NCBI GenBank assembly: GCA_902826225.1
Contig: CADEED010000007.1
Coordinates: 1 to 52,650, forward strand
Source: an uncultured Pseudomonadota bacterium
GTDB taxonomy: Bacteria; Pseudomonadota; Gammaproteobacteria; Steroidobacterales; Steroidobacteraceae
Reading direction: 5' to 3'
DNA: 52,650 nt
The notes under the pieces were generated by a model. That model saw only the letters and a list, made by a program, of their open reading frames with translations. It had not been told where the DNA came from and searched no databases. This document shows, one piece after another, positions 26,010 to 35,696 of this stretch. Position 1 is the stretch's first letter; each line of letters opens with the position of its first letter. The position numbers and the translations under genes are program-made.

Positions 26010-26036
26010 TGTCACAACGGCGGCTCCCGAATCGTC
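26010..26036 (+). promoter_or_regulatory. ECF41-type promoter of the AhpD-like gene
   Basis: TGTCACA (26010-26016), 16 bases, then CGTC (26033-26036), identical in layout to the promoter at 25071. It ends 36 bp before the ATG of the AhpD-like gene, leaving room for a normal leader containing AAGGAG. The two sites make the sigma factor and its partner a small self-contained regulon. Confidence 0.88.
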
Positions 26037-26072
26037 TGGACGATGTATCCACTCGACGAACAAGGAGCATCC

Positions 26073-26552
26073 ATGAATTCCCGATTTGACTGGTACACGA
26101 AATCACCCGGCCTCGCGAAGGCGCTGTTCGCCCTGCAGCCCGCGGTGGACGCGGGCGGCCTGGAGCACGCGCTGCTGACGCTGGTGAAGATGCGCGCCTC
26201 GCAGATCAATCGCTGCGCGTTCTGCATCGACATGCATTCCAAGGATGCGCGCGCAGAGGGCGAGACCGAGCAGCGCCTCTACATGCTGAATGCCTGGCGC
26301 GAGGCCGAGCACCTGTACTCGGAGCGCGAGCGCGCCGCGCTGGCGTGGACTGAGGCGCTCACCGTGGTGACCGACGGGCACGCGCCGGACGAAGCCTACG
26401 AACCGGCGCGCGCGGCCTTCAACGACGCGGAGCTCGCGAGCCTCACGATGGCCATCATCGCGATCAATGCGTGGAACCGCGTGAACATCGCGTTCCGCAC
26501 GCCGGCGGGCGGCTATCAACCCGGCATGTTCAAGAACGTCAGGGTCGCCTGA
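26073..26552 (+). CDS. AhpD/carboxymuconolactone decarboxylase-family protein
   Basis: 159 residues from the ATG with AAGGAG upstream. The characteristic core QINRCAFCIDMHSKDAR holds the CxxC and the nearby His used by AhpD-like proteins in peroxide or thiol chemistry. ECF41 sigma factors are typically encoded beside such genes, and an ECF41 promoter sits directly in front. It is probably the main target of the 25106 sigma factor, acting in an oxidative or electrophile response. Its 3' end overlaps the convergent nhaA gene by 14 bp. Confidence 0.9.
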   Translation: MNSRFDWYTKSPGLAKALFALQPAVDAGGLEHALLTLVKMRASQINRCAFCIDMHSKDARAEGETEQRLYMLNAWREAEHLYSERERAALAWTEALTVVTDGHAPDEAYEPARAAFNDAELASLTMAIIAINAWNRVNIAFRTPAGGYQPGMFKNVRVA

Positions 26553-27693
26553 CGCGCGTCAGCCACAAGGCGCCCATCGACGCGGCGAGCAGCGATGCGA
26601 TCAGGATCGCGAGCTTGGACGAGTTGACGAGCTCGGCCGCGCCGGTGAACGCCAGGTTGGTGATGAAGATCGACATCGTGAATCCGATGCCGCCCAGCAG
26701 GCCGGCGCCCACGATGTGGGGCCAGCGGACCCCTTCGGGCAGCACGCTGATCCGGCAGGCCACCGCCAGCGCGGAGAACGCCGCCACGCCGAGCGGCTTT
26801 CCGACGACGAGGCCGAGCATGATGCCGACGCTGTTCGGCCCCGCGAGCAGCGCAAGCGCGCCCGGATCGATCGGGATCGCCGTGTTGGCGAGCGCGAACA
26901 GCGGCAGCACGATCCATGCGACCGGCGCGTGCAATGCATGCTCGAGTCGCGCCGACGGCGAAGGCGCGCCATCGGTCCGCGCCGTGAACGGGATGGCAAA
27001 GGCAAGCAGCACACCGGCGATCGAGGCGTGGATGCCCGCCTTCAGCAGGCAGATCCACAGCAGCACGCCGCCCACGAGATAAGGCGTGAGCCTCATGACG
27101 CGCAGTGGGCGGTTCAAGGCGATCAACGCGGCGAAGACCGCGATCGCGCCCGCGACGTAGCCCCACGCGATCTCGCGGGTGTAGACCGTCGCGATGAGCA
27201 CGATGGCGCCCAGGTCGTCGATCACGGCGAAGGCGACGACGAACACCTTGAGCGCCGGCGGCACCCGCGCGCCGAGCAGCGCGAGGATGCCGAGCGCGAA
27301 GGCGATGTCGGTCGCCATCGGGATGCCGAAGCCGGCCTGGCTCGGACCGCCCGCGTTGAAGGCGAGGTGGATCAGCGCCGGTGCCACCATGCCGCCGACG
27401 GCACCGCACACCGGGAGCAGTGCATTGCGCGGTTCGGACAGCTCTCCTACGTACAGCTCGCGTTCGAGTTCGAGACCGATCAGCAGGAAGAAGACCGCCA
27501 TGAGGCCGTCGTTGATCCAGTGCTCGAGCGAAAGCGGCCCCAGGGGCAGGTGCCAGAACGCGAAATACTGACCGGCGAGCGGCGAGTTCGCGCAGGCAAG
27601 CGATATGACGGTGCAGACGATGAGCACGATGCCCGCAAACTGCTCGGACCGGGCGAATTTCAGGAAGGCTGCGCTGAGGGTCATGGGCGCCAT
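26539..27693 (-). CDS. nhaA: Na+/H+ antiporter NhaA
   Basis: 384 residues, the usual NhaA length, with about 12 hydrophobic segments. Family motifs: NDGLMAVFFLLIGLELERE, PMATDIAFALGILALLG and the ion-binding Asp pair in VVAFAVIDDLGAIVLIAT. NhaA expels sodium in exchange for protons across the inner membrane, for pH and salt control. The ATG at 27693 is the first of two (the second is 27684); neither has a strong ribosome-binding site. It runs divergently from a CPA2 antiporter 51 bp away and overlaps the AhpD-like gene tail to tail. Confidence 0.95.
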   Translation of the reverse strand: MAPMTLSAAFLKFARSEQFAGIVLIVCTVISLACANSPLAGQYFAFWHLPLGPLSLEHWINDGLMAVFFLLIGLELERELYVGELSEPRNALLPVCGAVGGMVAPALIHLAFNAGGPSQAGFGIPMATDIAFALGILALLGARVPPALKVFVVAFAVIDDLGAIVLIATVYTREIAWGYVAGAIAVFAALIALNRPLRVMRLTPYLVGGVLLWICLLKAGIHASIAGVLLAFAIPFTARTDGAPSPSARLEHALHAPVAWIVLPLFALANTAIPIDPGALALLAGPNSVGIMLGLVVGKPLGVAAFSALAVACRISVLPEGVRWPHIVGAGLLGGIGFTMSIFITNLAFTGAAELVNSSKLAILIASLLAASMGALWLTRVRRP

Positions 27694-27744
27694 GTTGCCG
27701 GGAATGGCAACACGGGAACAGTCCCGTGCTAACTTTCGGAACGC

Positions 27745-29718
27745 ATGAGCGATTCGCCGCTGCCCCTCATCCTCGTCCTGTTAGCCACGTCGGTCGTCGT
27801 CGTGACGCTGGCGCGACGGCTCGGCCTGCCGTCGATCCTGGGATACGTCGCGGTGGGCCTCGCCCTGGGTCCACACGCCTTCGGCGTCTTCCCCGAATCC
27901 GAGTCGACGCACCTGCTCGCCGAACTCGGCGTGGTATTCCTGCTGTTCACGCTCGGCCTCGAGTTCTCGTGGCCGCGGATGGTCGCGATGCGCCGCGAGG
28001 TGTTCGGTCTCGGCAGCCTGCAGGTCTTCGGCACGGCCGCCGCCGTCGCGCTCATCGCACGCTTCTTCGGTCTCGCCTGGCCGCAGAGCATCGTGATCGG
28101 CGGCGTGGTGGCGATGAGCTCGACCGTGCTCATCGTCCAGCAGCTCACCGAACGCGCCGAACTCAACCGCACGCACGGCCGCCTCGCGTTCAGCGTGGTG
28201 CTGTTCCAGGACATCGCCGTCGTTCCGTTCCTCGCGTTGGCCGCGGCGCTCGGCACCTCGGCGGAAACTTTCTCGTTCGCGAGCGTCGCGAGTTTCGTCG
28301 GCGCCGGCGCATTGGCCGTGCTCGTCGTGCTCGCCGCCGGCCGCTGGCTGCTGCGGCCTTTGCTGTACGTCATCGCGAACAGCCGGCTGCGCGAGCTGTT
28401 CACGCTCGCGGTGCTGCTGGTGGCGCTCGCGTCCGCCTGGGCCTCGCAGCTTGCCGGATTGTCCATGGCGCTCGGCGCATTCCTCGCCGGCATGATGCTC
28501 GCCGAGACCGAGTACAGCCACCAGGTCGAGAGCGTGATCCGGCCGTTCCGCGACATCCTGCTCGGCCTCTTCTTCATCTCGGTCGGAATGCTCCTCGACT
28601 TCAACGCGCTGTGGCGCGAGCTCGGGCTGATACTCCTGCTGCTCGTCTCGCTCGTCGTGCTCAAGGGCATCATCGCGGGATTCGCGACGCGCCTGTTCGT
28701 CGACAACAACTTCAAGGCCATTCGCACGGGCGTCACGCTCGCCGTGGGCGGCGAGTTCGGCATCGCGCTGCTGACATTGCTCCTGCAGAACAAGGCCATC
28801 GATCCGGCGATCGCGCAGCCGCTGCTCGTCGCCGTCGTGCTCGGCATGGTTCTCGCGCCGCTCATCCTCGCGAACAACAAGCGCGTCGCGCGACTGCTGC
28901 TCGGCCAGCGCGGTCCGCCGAAGACGTCCATCGAACGCGAAGATGCGGCGACGCAGGCCGTGGCGAAGCGCGAGCACGTGATCCTCTGCGGATTCGGCCG
29001 CGTGGGCCAGAACATCGGACGCGTGCTCGAGTCGCAGGGCTTCGAGTACATCGCCATCGATCTCGATCCCGTGCGCGTGCGCGCCGCGCGGCAGGCCGGT
29101 CATCCCGTGGTCTACGGCGATTCGGCCGACGAGCAGGTGCTGACGGAGGTGGGTCTCGCGAACGCGAACGCCGTCGTCATCTCGTTCTCCGACACGCGCA
29201 CCTCGCTCGGCATACTGCGGGCGCTGCGCCGGCAGCGCACCGACGTGTTCGTCCTGGTTCGCGCGCCCGACGACTCGCGGCTGCTGGAGCTCAAGGCCGC
29301 GGGCGCGACGGAAGTCGTGCCCGAGACGTTCGAGGCCAGTCTCACGCTCGCCTCGCACGTGCTGATGTCGCTCAAGGTGCCGCCGACCACGATCATGCGC
29401 ACCGTCATCGAACTGCGCGGCAACCGCTACGAGATGCTGCGCAACGTCATCACGGAGACGGATCTCTCGCCGCTGCATCCCGCGATCACCGACGCCGAGC
29501 GGTCGATCGTCGTGCCGCCGGGATCGTGGTGCGTCGGCAAACGGCTCGACGAAGTGCGGGGCGCGGGCGCCGCTGTCACGTTCACCGGCATCCGCCGCCA
29601 GGGCATCCTCGGGCGCGAGCCATCCGGCGACACCGTGTTCGAAGAAGGCGACATCGTCCTCGTGCACGGTTCGCCCGAGGCGCTCGAGCACGCCGAACAC
29701 GTGCTGCTCGCGGGATGA
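27745..29718 (+). CDS. CPA2-family cation:proton antiporter with TrkA-N and TrkA-C domains (KefB/C-like)
   Basis: 657 residues. About 12 membrane segments make up the first ~390 residues (SILGYVAVGLALGPHAFG; MSSTVLIVQQLTE; GLFFISVGMLLDFN). A cytoplasmic RCK/TrkA-N domain follows, with the Rossmann motif CGFGRVGQNIGRVLESQG (about residue 413 on), then a TrkA-C domain at the end. KefB/KefC-like proteins release potassium in exchange for protons, gated by nucleotides or glutathione adducts. Together with the divergent nhaA, 51 bp away, this forms a small ion-homeostasis pair. Specific ion (K+ or Na+) cannot be read from the sequence. Confidence 0.92.
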   Translation: MSDSPLPLILVLLATSVVVVTLARRLGLPSILGYVAVGLALGPHAFGVFPESESTHLLAELGVVFLLFTLGLEFSWPRMVAMRREVFGLGSLQVFGTAAAVALIARFFGLAWPQSIVIGGVVAMSSTVLIVQQLTERAELNRTHGRLAFSVVLFQDIAVVPFLALAAALGTSAETFSFASVASFVGAGALAVLVVLAAGRWLLRPLLYVIANSRLRELFTLAVLLVALASAWASQLAGLSMALGAFLAGMMLAETEYSHQVESVIRPFRDILLGLFFISVGMLLDFNALWRELGLILLLLVSLVVLKGIIAGFATRLFVDNNFKAIRTGVTLAVGGEFGIALLTLLLQNKAIDPAIAQPLLVAVVLGMVLAPLILANNKRVARLLLGQRGPPKTSIEREDAATQAVAKREHVILCGFGRVGQNIGRVLESQGFEYIAIDLDPVRVRAARQAGHPVVYGDSADEQVLTEVGLANANAVVISFSDTRTSLGILRALRRQRTDVFVLVRAPDDSRLLELKAAGATEVVPETFEASLTLASHVLMSLKVPPTTIMRTVIELRGNRYEMLRNVITETDLSPLHPAITDAERSIVVPPGSWCVGKRLDEVRGAGAAVTFTGIRRQGILGREPSGDTVFEEGDIVLVHGSPEALEHAEHVLLAG

Positions 29719-29787
29719 GCCCGGACAACCCTGTCCGTGGTCCAGGGTCCGCGGCCGCGCGTGGGCGCGCAGCGCGCTCAACCTCCT

Positions 29788-30744
29788 CTAGCTACCGGCG
29801 GCGCGCGGCTTCCCGCCGATCGACAGCCACAGGACGCTCGCCACGATCAGCGCGGTACCGAGGAGCTGCCACGCGTTGAGCCGTTCGTGCAGGAAGATCG
29901 CCGCGAGCAGGATCGTCGTCGGCGGGCCGATCGTGCTGGCGATGGCGCCGCGCTGCGCACCCACGCGCCGCATCCCCTCGGCCTGCAAAAGTCCGGGAAC
30001 GAACGTGCAGGCGATGCCGAGAATGCCGAGCAGCAGCCAGTCGAGCGCGCCGAGCGAGGCGATCTCCGACAGCGGGCGGAAGGCGAGGAAGTGCGCGGCC
30101 AGCAGCACGGCCGCCGACGTCATGCCGATCGCCACGAAGCGTCCGCTGCCCAGCTCGCGCGTGTAGCGTTCGCCGATGAGGAAGTAGATGGCCGTGGTGA
30201 GCGCCGCCACCAGCACGAGTCCGGCGCCGAAGAGGTTCGCGCGCAGCTCGTGCAGGTCGACTCCGCCCATCGCGAAGAAGATGCCGAGGTAGGTAGCCGC
30301 CATCGCCAGCACGACACGCGAATCGGGCCGCGTCCGGCGCATCACCGAGGAGATGAGCACGACCATTGCCGGGTAACTGAACAGCAGCACCCGTTCGATC
30401 GAGGCGTCGATCAGCGTGAGTGCCCAGAAATCCACGAGCGCGCCCACGTAGTAGCAGATGATCCCGGCGAGCGCGGCGGCGACCACCGCGGCGCTGCGCG
30501 GCCGCGCCGCGGGCGGTGGCCGCGGGACCACGGGCGTGCCGGGGCCACGCCGCAGACCCACCCAGAGGAACAGCGGCATCGCGATGACCGCGCGGACGGC
30601 GACCAGCAGCTCGAAACCGACGCCGCGCTGGTACAACGCCTTGCCGAACAGGCCCTTGCTCGCGAACAGCATGGCGCCGATCGCCACGCACGCCATGCCG
30701 ATCCGGAGCGAGGCGCGCGATTCGTGGGGGTCCTGGTTCGTCAT
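29788..30744 (-). CDS. EamA/DMT-family inner-membrane transporter
   Basis: 318 residues with about ten hydrophobic segments arranged as two EamA repeats (GMACVAIGAMLFASKGLFGKAL in the first half; ALTTAIYFLIGERYTRELGS in the second). Drug/metabolite transporter superfamily members export amino acids, nucleosides or other metabolites; the substrate is unknown. It is convergent with the CPA2 antiporter and divergent from ppc, and seems to be a single-gene unit. Confidence 0.9.
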   Translation of the reverse strand: MTNQDPHESRASLRIGMACVAIGAMLFASKGLFGKALYQRGVGFELLVAVRAVIAMPLFLWVGLRRGPGTPVVPRPPPAARPRSAAVVAAALAGIICYYVGALVDFWALTLIDASIERVLLFSYPAMVVLISSVMRRTRPDSRVVLAMAATYLGIFFAMGGVDLHELRANLFGAGLVLVAALTTAIYFLIGERYTRELGSGRFVAIGMTSAAVLLAAHFLAFRPLSEIASLGALDWLLLGILGIACTFVPGLLQAEGMRRVGAQRGAIASTIGPPTTILLAAIFLHERLNAWQLLGTALIVASVLWLSIGGKPRAAGS

Positions 30745-30815
30745 TGGCTGAGCGGCCAGCGTAGCCGGTCGCCGCGCGCGGCGCCCGGTACAGTTCTGTA
30801 GAATGCCGCGCCTCC

Positions 30816-33536
30816 GTGAAGCGCGACGACATCCAGTTCCCCGAGAAGCACTCCGCGCTGCGCGACGACGTGCACGTGCTCGGCGCGCTCGTCGGCGACG
30901 TGCTCAAGGACCAGGGCACCGACGGGCTGTTCGATCTCGTCGAGAAGGATCGGCGGCTGTCGATCCGCCGGCGCGCCGGGGACAGGGAAGCCGCCGCCGA
31001 GCTCTCTGTCCAGCTCCGCGGCCGCGCGCCGCACGTGGCGCGCGATCTCGCGCGGGCGTTCTCGATGTGGTTCCGCGCCGTCAACCTCGCGGAGAAGGTG
31101 CACCGCATCCGCCGCCGGCGCGGCTACTTCGTCGAGGCGAGCGAACGCGCCCAGCCGGGCGGCGTCGAAGCGGCGATCCTCGCGCTGAAGGATCGCGGGT
31201 ACTCGCTGGCGCAGGTGCTGGAGATCATCCACAAGATCCGCATCGAACCGGTGTTCACCGCGCACCCGACCGAGAGCGCGCGCCGCACGATGCTGCGCAA
31301 GAACCAGCGCATCGCGAGCCTGTTGCTCGATCGGCTCGACCCCACGCTCACGCCGCAGGAACTGCGCACGAACTGGAGCCGCGTTCGCACCGAGGTCACC
31401 ACGGCCTGGCAGACCGAGGACCATCCGCGCGAGCGGCTCACGGTCGCCGACGAGCGCGAGCACGTCGTGTTCTATCTCGCCGAGATCCTCGTCCCGATCG
31501 TGCCGGCGTTCTACGAAGAGATCGCCGAGGCGCTGGCCAAGCTGTACGACGTGCCCGCGGATTCGATCGACGTGCCGGCGATCCTGCGGTTCGGGACCTG
31601 GGTCGGCGGCGACATGGATGGCAACCCGGACGTGCATGCGAAGACGATCCGCGAAACCCTCGCGCGCCAGCAGCAGGTCATCATCAACGTCTATTTCAGC
31701 GAGGTGCAGGACCTCGCGCAGCTGCTCTCGCAGAGCGCCAGCCGCAGCGCGGTGTTGCCGGAGCTCTCGCAGCGCATCGACCTGTACGCCACGCTCGTGC
31801 CCGGTGCGCTCGGCATCACGCCGATGCGTCACGACCGAATGCCGTACCGCGTGTTCCTCGGGCAGATCGCGGAGCGGCTGCGCCTCACCTACGACGCGCG
31901 ACCGAACGGTTACGAGGGTCCGCAGCAGTTCCTGCGCGACCTCAAGCTCATCTGCGCGAGTCTCAAGGCGAACCGTGGGTTCTACGCGGGCTGGGGCAAC
32001 GTGCAGCGGCTCATCCGCCGCGTCGAGACGTTCGGCTTTCATCTCGCCACGCTCGATCTGCGCCAGACCACGGAAGTTCACCACTGCGTGCTCGCCCAGG
32101 GCCTCGACGATCCGCGCTGGCATGCGCGCACGCCGCAGGAACGTCACGACCTGCTGGTGACCGCGATCGAGCGCGACACCGGCAGCAAGGTCGAGCTCGA
32201 CGCGCTGGGCAAGCGCACCCTCGGCGTCTTCGAGGCGATCCTGCAGGCGCGCCATCGCTACGGCCAGGATGCCATCGGGTACTACATCGTGAGCGGCACA
32301 CAGGCGGCCGACGACGTGCTCGCCCCGTTGCTGATCGCCCGCTGGGCCGAGGCCTACGACCGCCGCACGGGCGAGGTCGCGGTCGACATCGCGCCGATGT
32401 TCGAGTCCTGCGCCGCGCTCGAGCACTGCGGCGAGGTGCTGCGCACGCTGCTGAACGATCCCCTGTATCGCCGCCACCTCGAGGCACGCGGCCGCACGCA
32501 GTGCGCGGTCATCGGCTATTCCGATTCGAACAAGGAAGGCGGCATCTGCGCGTCGCGCCTCGCGGCCTTTCGCGCGCAGGCCGACCTCTCGGCCGCGCTG
32601 GCCGCCGCCGACGAACGCCACGTGATCTTCCACGGGCGGGGCGGCAGCATCGCGCGCGGCGGCGGGCGCGTGGATTCGCTCGTGCGCACGGCGCCGGCCG
32701 GCACGGTCAATGGCGTGCTGCGACTGACCGAGCAGGGTGAGGTCATCAACCAGAGTTACGGCCTGCGGCCGATCGCGATGCGCACGCTGGAGCGCGCGTT
32801 CCATGCGCTCACGTCCGCGCTCGGCGGCGTCGGCGAAACGAAACTCCGGGACGAACATCTGCGGTTCGCCGCGCGTGTCGCGTCGGTGAGCCGCCAGCAC
32901 TATCGCCGGTTGGTCCACGACGACAGCGAGTTCTACGCGTGGTTCCAGGCGGTCACGCCGATCGACGTGATCTCGCGCATGCAGATCGGCTCACGGCCCG
33001 CCGTGCGACCCGGCAAGGAAGGGTTCGATGGCCTGCGCGCCGTGCCCTGGGTATTCGCGTGGACTCAGTCCCGCCATCTGCTGCCCGCCTGGTATGGCGC
33101 GGGCTTCGGCCTCAAGACGGCGATCGATGAGCTGGGCCAGGACGTGGCGCGCGCGGCGTATGCCGAGTGGCCGTTCTTCACCACACTCGTCGACGAGATC
33201 GAAACCTCCCTGGCGCGTGCCGATCTCGACATCGCGGCGGCGTACGACGAACTCGCGCCTGCCTCGCAGGGGCCGTTCGCCGGGCGGGTCCGCGAAGAAT
33301 TCGGGCTCGTGCGCGAGCAGGTGCTCGCGATCAAGCAGATGGAGTCGCTGCTCGACCGCGATGCGACGCTGCAGCGCTCGATCGAGCTGCGCAATCCCTA
33401 CGTCGATCCGATCAACCTGCTGCAGGTCGATCTACTAAGACGTTGGAGGGAAACGGGCCGCCAGGATCGCGAGCTGTTCGAGGCGCTGCTCGCGTGCACG
33501 GCAGGGATTGCCGAGGGGCTGCAGAGTACCGGATGA
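30816..33536 (+). CDS. ppc: Phosphoenolpyruvate carboxylase
   Basis: 906 residues, normal for bacterial PEPC, starting at a GTG. Catalytic landmarks: VFTAHPTESARRTMLRK (about 146-162, with the essential His), GTWVGGDMDGNPDV, GYSDSNKEGG, and the mobile loop FHGRGGSIARGGG (about 605-617). It makes oxaloacetate from PEP and bicarbonate, refilling the TCA cycle. The stop overlaps the ATG of the DUF962 gene (ATGA), so translation is coupled. No regulatory site is obvious in the 71-bp gap to the divergent EamA gene. Confidence 0.97.
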   Translation: MKRDDIQFPEKHSALRDDVHVLGALVGDVLKDQGTDGLFDLVEKDRRLSIRRRAGDREAAAELSVQLRGRAPHVARDLARAFSMWFRAVNLAEKVHRIRRRRGYFVEASERAQPGGVEAAILALKDRGYSLAQVLEIIHKIRIEPVFTAHPTESARRTMLRKNQRIASLLLDRLDPTLTPQELRTNWSRVRTEVTTAWQTEDHPRERLTVADEREHVVFYLAEILVPIVPAFYEEIAEALAKLYDVPADSIDVPAILRFGTWVGGDMDGNPDVHAKTIRETLARQQQVIINVYFSEVQDLAQLLSQSASRSAVLPELSQRIDLYATLVPGALGITPMRHDRMPYRVFLGQIAERLRLTYDARPNGYEGPQQFLRDLKLICASLKANRGFYAGWGNVQRLIRRVETFGFHLATLDLRQTTEVHHCVLAQGLDDPRWHARTPQERHDLLVTAIERDTGSKVELDALGKRTLGVFEAILQARHRYGQDAIGYYIVSGTQAADDVLAPLLIARWAEAYDRRTGEVAVDIAPMFESCAALEHCGEVLRTLLNDPLYRRHLEARGRTQCAVIGYSDSNKEGGICASRLAAFRAQADLSAALAAADERHVIFHGRGGSIARGGGRVDSLVRTAPAGTVNGVLRLTEQGEVINQSYGLRPIAMRTLERAFHALTSALGGVGETKLRDEHLRFAARVASVSRQHYRRLVHDDSEFYAWFQAVTPIDVISRMQIGSRPAVRPGKEGFDGLRAVPWVFAWTQSRHLLPAWYGAGFGLKTAIDELGQDVARAAYAEWPFFTTLVDEIETSLARADLDIAAAYDELAPASQGPFAGRVREEFGLVREQVLAIKQMESLLDRDATLQRSIELRNPYVDPINLLQVDLLRRWRETGRQDRELFEALLACTAGIAEGLQSTG

Positions 33537-33883
33537 TCCCTCCCGACATGCATTTCAAAGATGTCGGACCCAAGGAATCGGGTTTCCGCTCCTTCTCGGA
33601 GTTCTACCCGTTCTACCTGAACGAGCACCGCCACCCCGTGTCACGCGTGCTGCACTACCTCGGAACCTGGGGCGCGATCCTCTGCGCGATCGGGCTCTTG
33701 GCCACGGGCAACTTCTGGTGGCTGCTCGCGGCGCTCGTGTCCGGCTACACCTTCGCGTGGATCGGGCATTTCCGCTTCGAGCGAAACTGGCCCGCGACGT
33801 TTCGCCATCCGTTTTACAGCCTGGCGAGCGATTTCCGCATGTGGTGGGAGCTGAACTTGGGCAAACTCAGGTTTCGTGAGTAG
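33533..33883 (+). CDS. DUF962/Mpo1-like membrane protein
   Basis: 116 residues. The start overlaps the ppc stop (ATGA); an internal ATG at 33548 is also possible. The family motif SFSEFYPFYLNEHRHPVSRVLHYLGTW is followed by two membrane segments (GAILCAIGLLATGNFWWLLAA; SGYTFAWIGHFRFERNWPATF). Members related to yeast Mpo1 are lipid-metabolism dioxygenases that use His residues for iron; the NEHRHP and GHFRFERN His residues are present here. The bacterial role is unknown. Its end overlaps the ABC exporter start by 8 bp. Confidence 0.85.
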   Translation: MIPPDMHFKDVGPKESGFRSFSEFYPFYLNEHRHPVSRVLHYLGTWGAILCAIGLLATGNFWWLLAALVSGYTFAWIGHFRFERNWPATFRHPFYSLASDFRMWWELNLGKLRFRE

Positions 33884-35696
33884 CTCCGAAAGACCGAAGG
33901 CCAAGAGCCTCCAACCCCTCCACGCGCTGGTTCCGTTCATCGCCCCCTATGGCGGGCGCATGTTGATCGCGCTCGGCGCCCTGCTCATCGCGGCGGCCGC
34001 GATGCTGTTCCTGCCCATGGCGCTCAAGAACGTCATCGACCAGGGGTTCTCGGCGTCGAATGCCGCGCTGATCGATCGCTACTTCTTCGTGCTCATCTTC
34101 GCCGGCGCCGTGTTCGCCGCCTTCGCCAGCCTGCGGTTCTATCTCGTCGGCTGGATCGGAGAACGCGTGGTCGCCGACATCCGCAGTGCGGTGTACAAGC
34201 GCGTCATCCGCATGGATCCCGCGTTCTTCGAAGTCACGAAGACGGGCGAAGTGCTGTCGCGCCTGACGACGGATACCACGCTGATCCAGTCGCTGTCGGG
34301 CGCGGGTCTGTCGATACTGCTGCGGTCGTCGCTGAGTTTCTTGGGCTCGCTCGTGCTGCTCATGTACACGAACGTCAAGCTCGCGCTCATCATCTTCGCG
34401 CTGATCCCGCTGGTGCTGGCGCCGATGCTGTTCTTCGGCCGGCGCGTGCGACGGCTGTCGCGCGATTCGCAGGACCGCGTCGCCGACACGTCCGGTCTCG
34501 CGGGCGAAACGCTCAACGCGATCCAGACGGTGCAGGCGTTCACGCTCGAGGAGCTGCACGGCGCCCGTTACGACACGGCGGTCGAAGACAGCTTCTTCAC
34601 CGCGATCAGGCGAATGCGCGTGCGCGCGTGGATGATCGCCGCCGCGATCATCTGCGTGTTCGGATCGGTCACGCTCGTGCTGTGGCTGGGGGCGCGCTCC
34701 GTGCTGCACGGCACGATGACGGGCGGCGAGCTCGCGCAGTTCCTGAGCTATGCGATCTTCATGGCGAGCGCCGTCGCGTCGCTGTCGGAGATGTGGGGAG
34801 AGCTGCAGCGCGCCGCGGGCGCGATGGAGCGCACCGTCGAGCTGCTCGAGTCCCGCCCGTCGATCGCAACCCCCGCGACCCCGGTGACGTTACCCGCGCA
34901 GTCGTTCGGCGGCGCCGGCGCCATCTCCTTCGAGCACCTGACGTTCAATTATCCCTCGCGGCCGGATACCCGCGCGCTCGACGATTTCCACCTCGACATC
35001 GCGGCGGGCGAAACGGTCGCGTTCGTCGGTCCCTCGGGCGCCGGCAAGAGCACCGCGTTCCAGCTGCTGCTGCGCTTCTACGATCCGACGGCCGGCCGCA
35101 TCCTCGTCGATGGCGTCGACATCGCCGGCGCCCGCGCGGAGGATGTGCGCGCGCGCATCGGGCTCGTGCCCCAGGAAACGATGATCTTCGGGGCGAGCGC
35201 GCGCGAGAACATCCGCTTCGGCCGGCCCGGGGCGAGCGACGCCGAGATCGAAGCCGCCGCGCGCGCGGCCGCCGCGGACGAGTTCATCCGGCGCCTGCCC
35301 GAGGGCTACGACACCTTCCTCGGGGAGAAGGGCGCCCGGCTGTCGGGCGGGCAGAAGCAGCGCATCGCGATCGCTCGCGCGATCCTCAAGAATCCGCCGA
35401 TCCTGCTGCTGGACGAAGCGACGAGTTCGCTCGATTCGGAGAGCGAACGGCTGGTCCAGGAAGCGCTCGAACGCCTGATGCGTTCGCGCACGACGCTCGT
35501 GATCGCGCACCGGCTCGCCACGGCCATCAACTCGGATCGCATCGTGGTCATCGAGCGCGGACGCATCGCCGGGATCGGCCGCCACGCCGAACTGCTGCGC
35601 GACAACGCGTTGTACGCGCGGCTCGCGGCGCTACAATTCGGCGAGCTCGCAGGGTCCGCAGGAGAGGGCGAATGGCGTACGTCGACGGCTTCCTGA
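33876..35696 (+). CDS. MsbA-like ABC exporter (fused membrane and ATPase domains)
   Basis: 606 residues from a GTG overlapping the DUF962 gene. Six membrane helices fill the first ~320 residues, followed by the nucleotide-binding domain: Walker A GPSGAGKST (about 385-393), signature LSGGQ (489-493), Walker B ILLLDEATS (about 509-517) and switch VIAHRL. The membrane part (FFEVTKTGEVLSRLTTDTTLIQS) is typical of MsbA/LmrA-type homodimeric exporters of lipids or drugs. The genuine MsbA is usually next to lpxK; that gene is absent here, so the substrate is open. Confidence 0.93.
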   Translation: MSSSERPKAKSLQPLHALVPFIAPYGGRMLIALGALLIAAAAMLFLPMALKNVIDQGFSASNAALIDRYFFVLIFAGAVFAAFASLRFYLVGWIGERVVADIRSAVYKRVIRMDPAFFEVTKTGEVLSRLTTDTTLIQSLSGAGLSILLRSSLSFLGSLVLLMYTNVKLALIIFALIPLVLAPMLFFGRRVRRLSRDSQDRVADTSGLAGETLNAIQTVQAFTLEELHGARYDTAVEDSFFTAIRRMRVRAWMIAAAIICVFGSVTLVLWLGARSVLHGTMTGGELAQFLSYAIFMASAVASLSEMWGELQRAAGAMERTVELLESRPSIATPATPVTLPAQSFGGAGAISFEHLTFNYPSRPDTRALDDFHLDIAAGETVAFVGPSGAGKSTAFQLLLRFYDPTAGRILVDGVDIAGARAEDVRARIGLVPQETMIFGASARENIRFGRPGASDAEIEAAARAAAADEFIRRLPEGYDTFLGEKGARLSGGQKQRIAIARAILKNPPILLLDEATSSLDSESERLVQEALERLMRSRTTLVIAHRLATAINSDRIVVIERGRIAGIGRHAELLRDNALYARLAALQFGELAGSAGEGEWRTSTAS

